64,000 nucleotides of DNA from Pacificoceanicola onchidii. GTDB lineage: Bacteria > Pseudomonadota > Alphaproteobacteria > Rhodobacterales > Rhodobacteraceae. The stretch spans positions 682,001 through 746,000 of the forward strand of contig NZ_SRXY01000001.1 in the NCBI RefSeq assembly GCF_004804335.1. Reading direction: 5' to 3'. Every line of letters begins with the position of its first letter. Position 1 is the first letter of the stretch. Positions 61,399-64,000 of this stretch are shown piece after piece. The notes under the pieces were generated by a model that worked only from the letters and a program-made list of their open reading frames with translations, was not told the origin of the DNA and ran no database searches. The position numbers and the translations under genes were made by a program.

Positions 61399-63126
61399 TC
61401 AAATCGGCAAACCAACCACGAAACGCGCGCCGAGCGGCTCCGAGGTAACGTCCGCTTCGGTCGGGCGAATATTCTCGGCCCAGATCACGCCGCCATGCGC
61501 TTCGACAATCTGCTTGGAAATCGCGAGGCCCAGGCCGGAGTTGTTGCCGAATTCCTGTGTGGGGCGGGAGGTGTAAAACCGTTTGAAGATCTTTTGCAGC
61601 GCCTCTTCGGGAATGCCCGGACCGGTGTCCTCGACTACCACGAGAACGCGGTTGTCTCTGCGCCGGGCCCAGACCCGGATCGCGTCGCCATCTTCGCAAA
61701 AGCTGATTGCATTGGTAATCAGGTTGACAAACACCTGCGCCAGACGCGGCTCCAACCCGTTGATCGAGATCGGGCGCGGGGGCAGGTCCGTGATAAACTC
61801 AACCCCTTTCTTTTCCGCATCCTGGCCAAGAAACTCGGTGATGTTGCCCAGCAGATCGAGCAGGTTGAACTCCTGCTCCTCTTCCTTGACCAACTCTGAA
61901 TCGAGGCGGGACGCGTTGGAGATGTCGCTCACCAAACGGTCGAGCCGCCGCACATCATGCTCAATGACTTCGAGCAGCTTGTCGCGATGCTCTTCCTTGC
62001 GCACCATGCGCAGGCTGCCCACGGCAGAGCGCATCGACGCAAGCGGGTTCTTGATCTCATGCGCCACGTCTGCGGCAAACTGTTCGTTGCTGTCGATCCG
62101 GTCGTACAGCGCGCCAACCATGCCGCGTAAAGCCCCCGACAACCGACCGATTTCATCCGGGCGCGCCGTCAGATCGGGAATGCGAATACGGCCCGTTGTC
62201 TTGGACCGGCGATTGCGGTCGCGGCCAATTTCGGCGGCGTCTGCCAGATCGGAAATCGGATTTGCGATGGTCGATGCCAGAACGAGGCTCAACCCGATGG
62301 ACACCAACGTCGCAATGACAAACATCTGCAGAACGCGTTCACGTTCGGACGCTACAGCCGCGTCAATTTCTGTCGCCGTCGAAACCAGAGCCACGGTGCC
62401 AATCACGGCATCGCCTTGCTGGATGGGCGAGAACGCGTGGAACAGCGTTTCGCCATTGGGCCCATTGCCGGAAATGACCCTAGTCGTGGTTTGGTCCCCC
62501 GCTTCCATCATACGGCGCAAGCGGTCCTCGAGGACCAGTTCCGGCTCATCAGAGAAATAGTCGGACAGCCCGGACACGGACCGCCAGACGTTTTCAAGAA
62601 AACTGGAAATCAGGGTTGGCTCTTCGTCCTGCGCGGAGGTGTTCAGGAGCGGCGACAACGCGCCGGATGTCTCCCCGACCAGAAACCCCGCGGAATCGTA
62701 GACCAGAAGATCGAGCCCCTGGCGCAGATCGATCCCATCAACCGTTGCGGATACATCCAGCCCCGTCGATGTCCCGATTGCCGCACCCGGCGCCTGGGCC
62801 AGCTGCGCTTCGAACACATCCGCGATCAGTTCCACTTCGGCCTGAAGCGCGTTGGCTTTCTGCACGGCCAATGTGTCCCGGGAGGAGTTCAGCCACAAAA
62901 TCCCCGCCACCAGAACATTCAGGGCGACGAGGTTGAACGTGATGATCTTGCGGGTCAGCGGCGAGCGGTTCAGCGAAAACAGGCTGCGTTGCGCACGGCT
63001 GTCGCGCAACTCACGATCCACCGTGCTGTCCGGAGCAACCCAATCGTCGCCCAGAACAACATCAGCGTTCTGCCGGGATGTTTCGTCCCTGTCGTCTCGT
63101 TCTGAGAACCGCTCGGCCAAGGCCAT
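61399..63126 (-). CDS. chvG: Sensor histidine kinase ChvG
   Basis: 575 residues. Transmembrane segments at about 61-80 and 267-288 enclose a roughly 190-residue periplasmic sensor; then HAMP, a dimerisation helix with the phosphorylated His356 in VAHEIKNPLASMRS, and the HATPase domain with NAISFCEDGDAIRVW (N box), VVVEDTGPGIPEEAL (G1) and NSGLGLAISKQIVEAHGG (G2). It senses pH and cell-envelope state and controls succinoglycan- or T6SS-type outputs in relatives. Confidence 0.95.
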   Translation of the reverse strand: MALAERFSERDDRDETSRQNADVVLGDDWVAPDSTVDRELRDSRAQRSLFSLNRSPLTRKIITFNLVALNVLVAGILWLNSSRDTLAVQKANALQAEVELIADVFEAQLAQAPGAAIGTSTGLDVSATVDGIDLRQGLDLLVYDSAGFLVGETSGALSPLLNTSAQDEEPTLISSFLENVWRSVSGLSDYFSDEPELVLEDRLRRMMEAGDQTTTRVISGNGPNGETLFHAFSPIQQGDAVIGTVALVSTATEIDAAVASERERVLQMFVIATLVSIGLSLVLASTIANPISDLADAAEIGRDRNRRSKTTGRIRIPDLTARPDEIGRLSGALRGMVGALYDRIDSNEQFAADVAHEIKNPLASMRSAVGSLRMVRKEEHRDKLLEVIEHDVRRLDRLVSDISNASRLDSELVKEEEQEFNLLDLLGNITEFLGQDAEKKGVEFITDLPPRPISINGLEPRLAQVFVNLITNAISFCEDGDAIRVWARRRDNRVLVVVEDTGPGIPEEALQKIFKRFYTSRPTQEFGNNSGLGLAISKQIVEAHGGVIWAENIRPTEADVTSEPLGARFVVGLPI

Positions 63127-63129
63127 GGA

Positions 63130-63831
63130 TCACTCTTCGTTGTAGCGGTAACCGATACCGTAAAGGGTTTCGATCGCGGAAAACTCGCTGTCGGCCGTCC
63201 GCATCTTCTTGCGCAGGCGCTTGATGTGGCTGTCGATGGTGCGGTCGTCGACATAGACCTGATCGTCATAGGCCACGTCCATCAGCTGATCGCGTGATTT
63301 CACGAAACCGGGGCGTTGCGCCAAAGCCTGCAGCAGCAGGAACTCCGTCACGGTCAGCGTGACATCCGCGCCTTTCCACGTCACGGCGTGGCGCAGCGGA
63401 TCCATGGTCAGGCTGCCGCGGGTCATCAGTTTCGTGTCTTCGGTCTCACCAACCGCATCGCCGGCAACCGCTTCCTGGCGGCGCAGCAATGCGCGGATCC
63501 GCTCAACGAGAAGTCGCTGGCTGAAGGGTTTCTTGACGTAATCGTCCGCCCCCATGCGCAGGCCCAGAACCTCATCGATTTCATCATCTTTGGAGGTCAG
63601 GAAAATGACCGGCATCTTGGATTTCTGGCGCACCCGTTGCAGCAGGTCCATGCCATCCATGCGGGGCATCTTGATATCGAACACGGCCATGTCGGGCATT
63701 TTCTTGTTAAAAGCGTCCAGCGCCGCCTGACCGTCATTATATGTCTCGACTTCGAAACCCTCTGCTTCAAGAGTCATCGAAACCGATGTCAGGATATTCC
63801 TGTCATCGTCCACCAAGGCGATTTTTGACAT
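63130..63831 (-). CDS. chvI: Response regulator ChvI
   Basis: 233 residues from ATG at 63831 (the frame extends to 63933). The receiver domain has DDD at 8-10, the phosphoacceptor Asp52 in [10 protein letters not shown] and the conserved Lys in KKPFSQRLL; the C-terminal winged helix reads [20 protein letters not shown] and [17 protein letters not shown]. It is 3 bases upstream of chvG and first in the regulatory PTS unit. Confidence 0.95.
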   Translation of the reverse strand: MSKIALVDDDRNILTSVSMTLEAEGFEVETYNDGQAALDAFNKKMPDMAVFDIKMPRMDGMDLLQRVRQKSKMPVIFLTSKDDEIDEVLGLRMGADDYVKKPFSQRLLVERIRALLRRQEAVAGDAVGETEDTKLMTRGSLTMDPLRHAVTWKGADVTLTVTEFLLLQALAQRPGFVKSRDQLMDVAYDDQVYVDDRTIDSHIKRLRKKMRTADSEFSAIETLYGIGYRYNEE

Positions 63832-64000
63832 TGGTTTTTCCTTATACTGCTCTGTTTGCCTGATTTTTTCGCCCAGTATGCGAGAAAATTGCTTTTCCAA
63901 CAATCCCAAAGTGCGAATCAGGCCTTTCGTCACGAGTCATTTCAGCCGGATTTTCCAAATGAATGACTAAAAAGCCTCACCCCGATGCCGCGCATTGTTC

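Overview
The window is high-GC DNA from an alphaproteobacterium, most likely a marine Rhodobacteraceae (Roseobacter group). The call rests on a ChvG/ChvI - short HprK - RapZ - EIIA(Man) - HPr cluster, a PhoX-type Tat phosphatase, DUF6473 and DUF2927 proteins, two tuf genes, and the sequence character of rpoB, rpoC and parC.

Left half (1-33750, almost all minus strand): the ancestral secE-nusG-rplKA-rplJL-rpoBC-rpsL-rpsG-fusA-tuf-S10 series, read from tRNA-Trp at 33750 down to rpsQ at 72. Gene order is ancestral, but the series is broken by unrelated genes at six junctions: rplA/rplJ (DUF4105 protein), rplL/rpoB (PhoX), rpoC/rpsL (glycosyltransferase and DMT exporter), tuf/rpsJ (MltR-like protein), rplW/rplB (metallo-hydrolase and an orphan) and rplP/rpmC (four genes including a 2OG-Fe oxygenase). 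Intrinsic terminators and new candidate promoters sit at most of these breaks, so the superoperon works as about eight separate transcription units. Several candidate promoters share a TTG(C/G/A)-N16/17-TA(T/A/G) layout, and three (rpsJ, rplB, rplJ) are followed closely by a terminator-like hairpin.

Middle (33859-39104): a translationally coupled CoA-transferase/hydratase pair resembling the mesaconyl-CoA C1-to-C4 isomerase and hydratase, with a palindromic operator candidate upstream; a tandem array of four small exported proteins with exact 275-nt periodicity for the first three copies; and a second tuf, identical in protein to the first, sharing a structured 3' UTR with compensatory base-pair changes.

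Right half (39195-63831): two lipoproteins; a cytochrome P450; a membrane-stress-like cluster (SPFH-GYF protein, DUF2927 lipoprotein, TelA, two XpaC-like proteins and small membrane proteins, one of only 29 residues); RNA modification genes (RluB, TadA, RluE types); PduO adenosyltransferase; a HIG1-like protein; an SDR; an SH3 protein; parC; etfBA; a 3-hydroxybutyryl-CoA dehydrogenase; an acyltransferase; and the regulatory PTS/ChvGI cluster at the right edge.

The strongest candidates for something undescribed are the small exported-protein array at 36583-37759 and the covarying tuf 3' UTR. The cargo-split ribosomal superoperon is the most striking large-scale feature. All functional calls are from reading sequence only; no database search was run.
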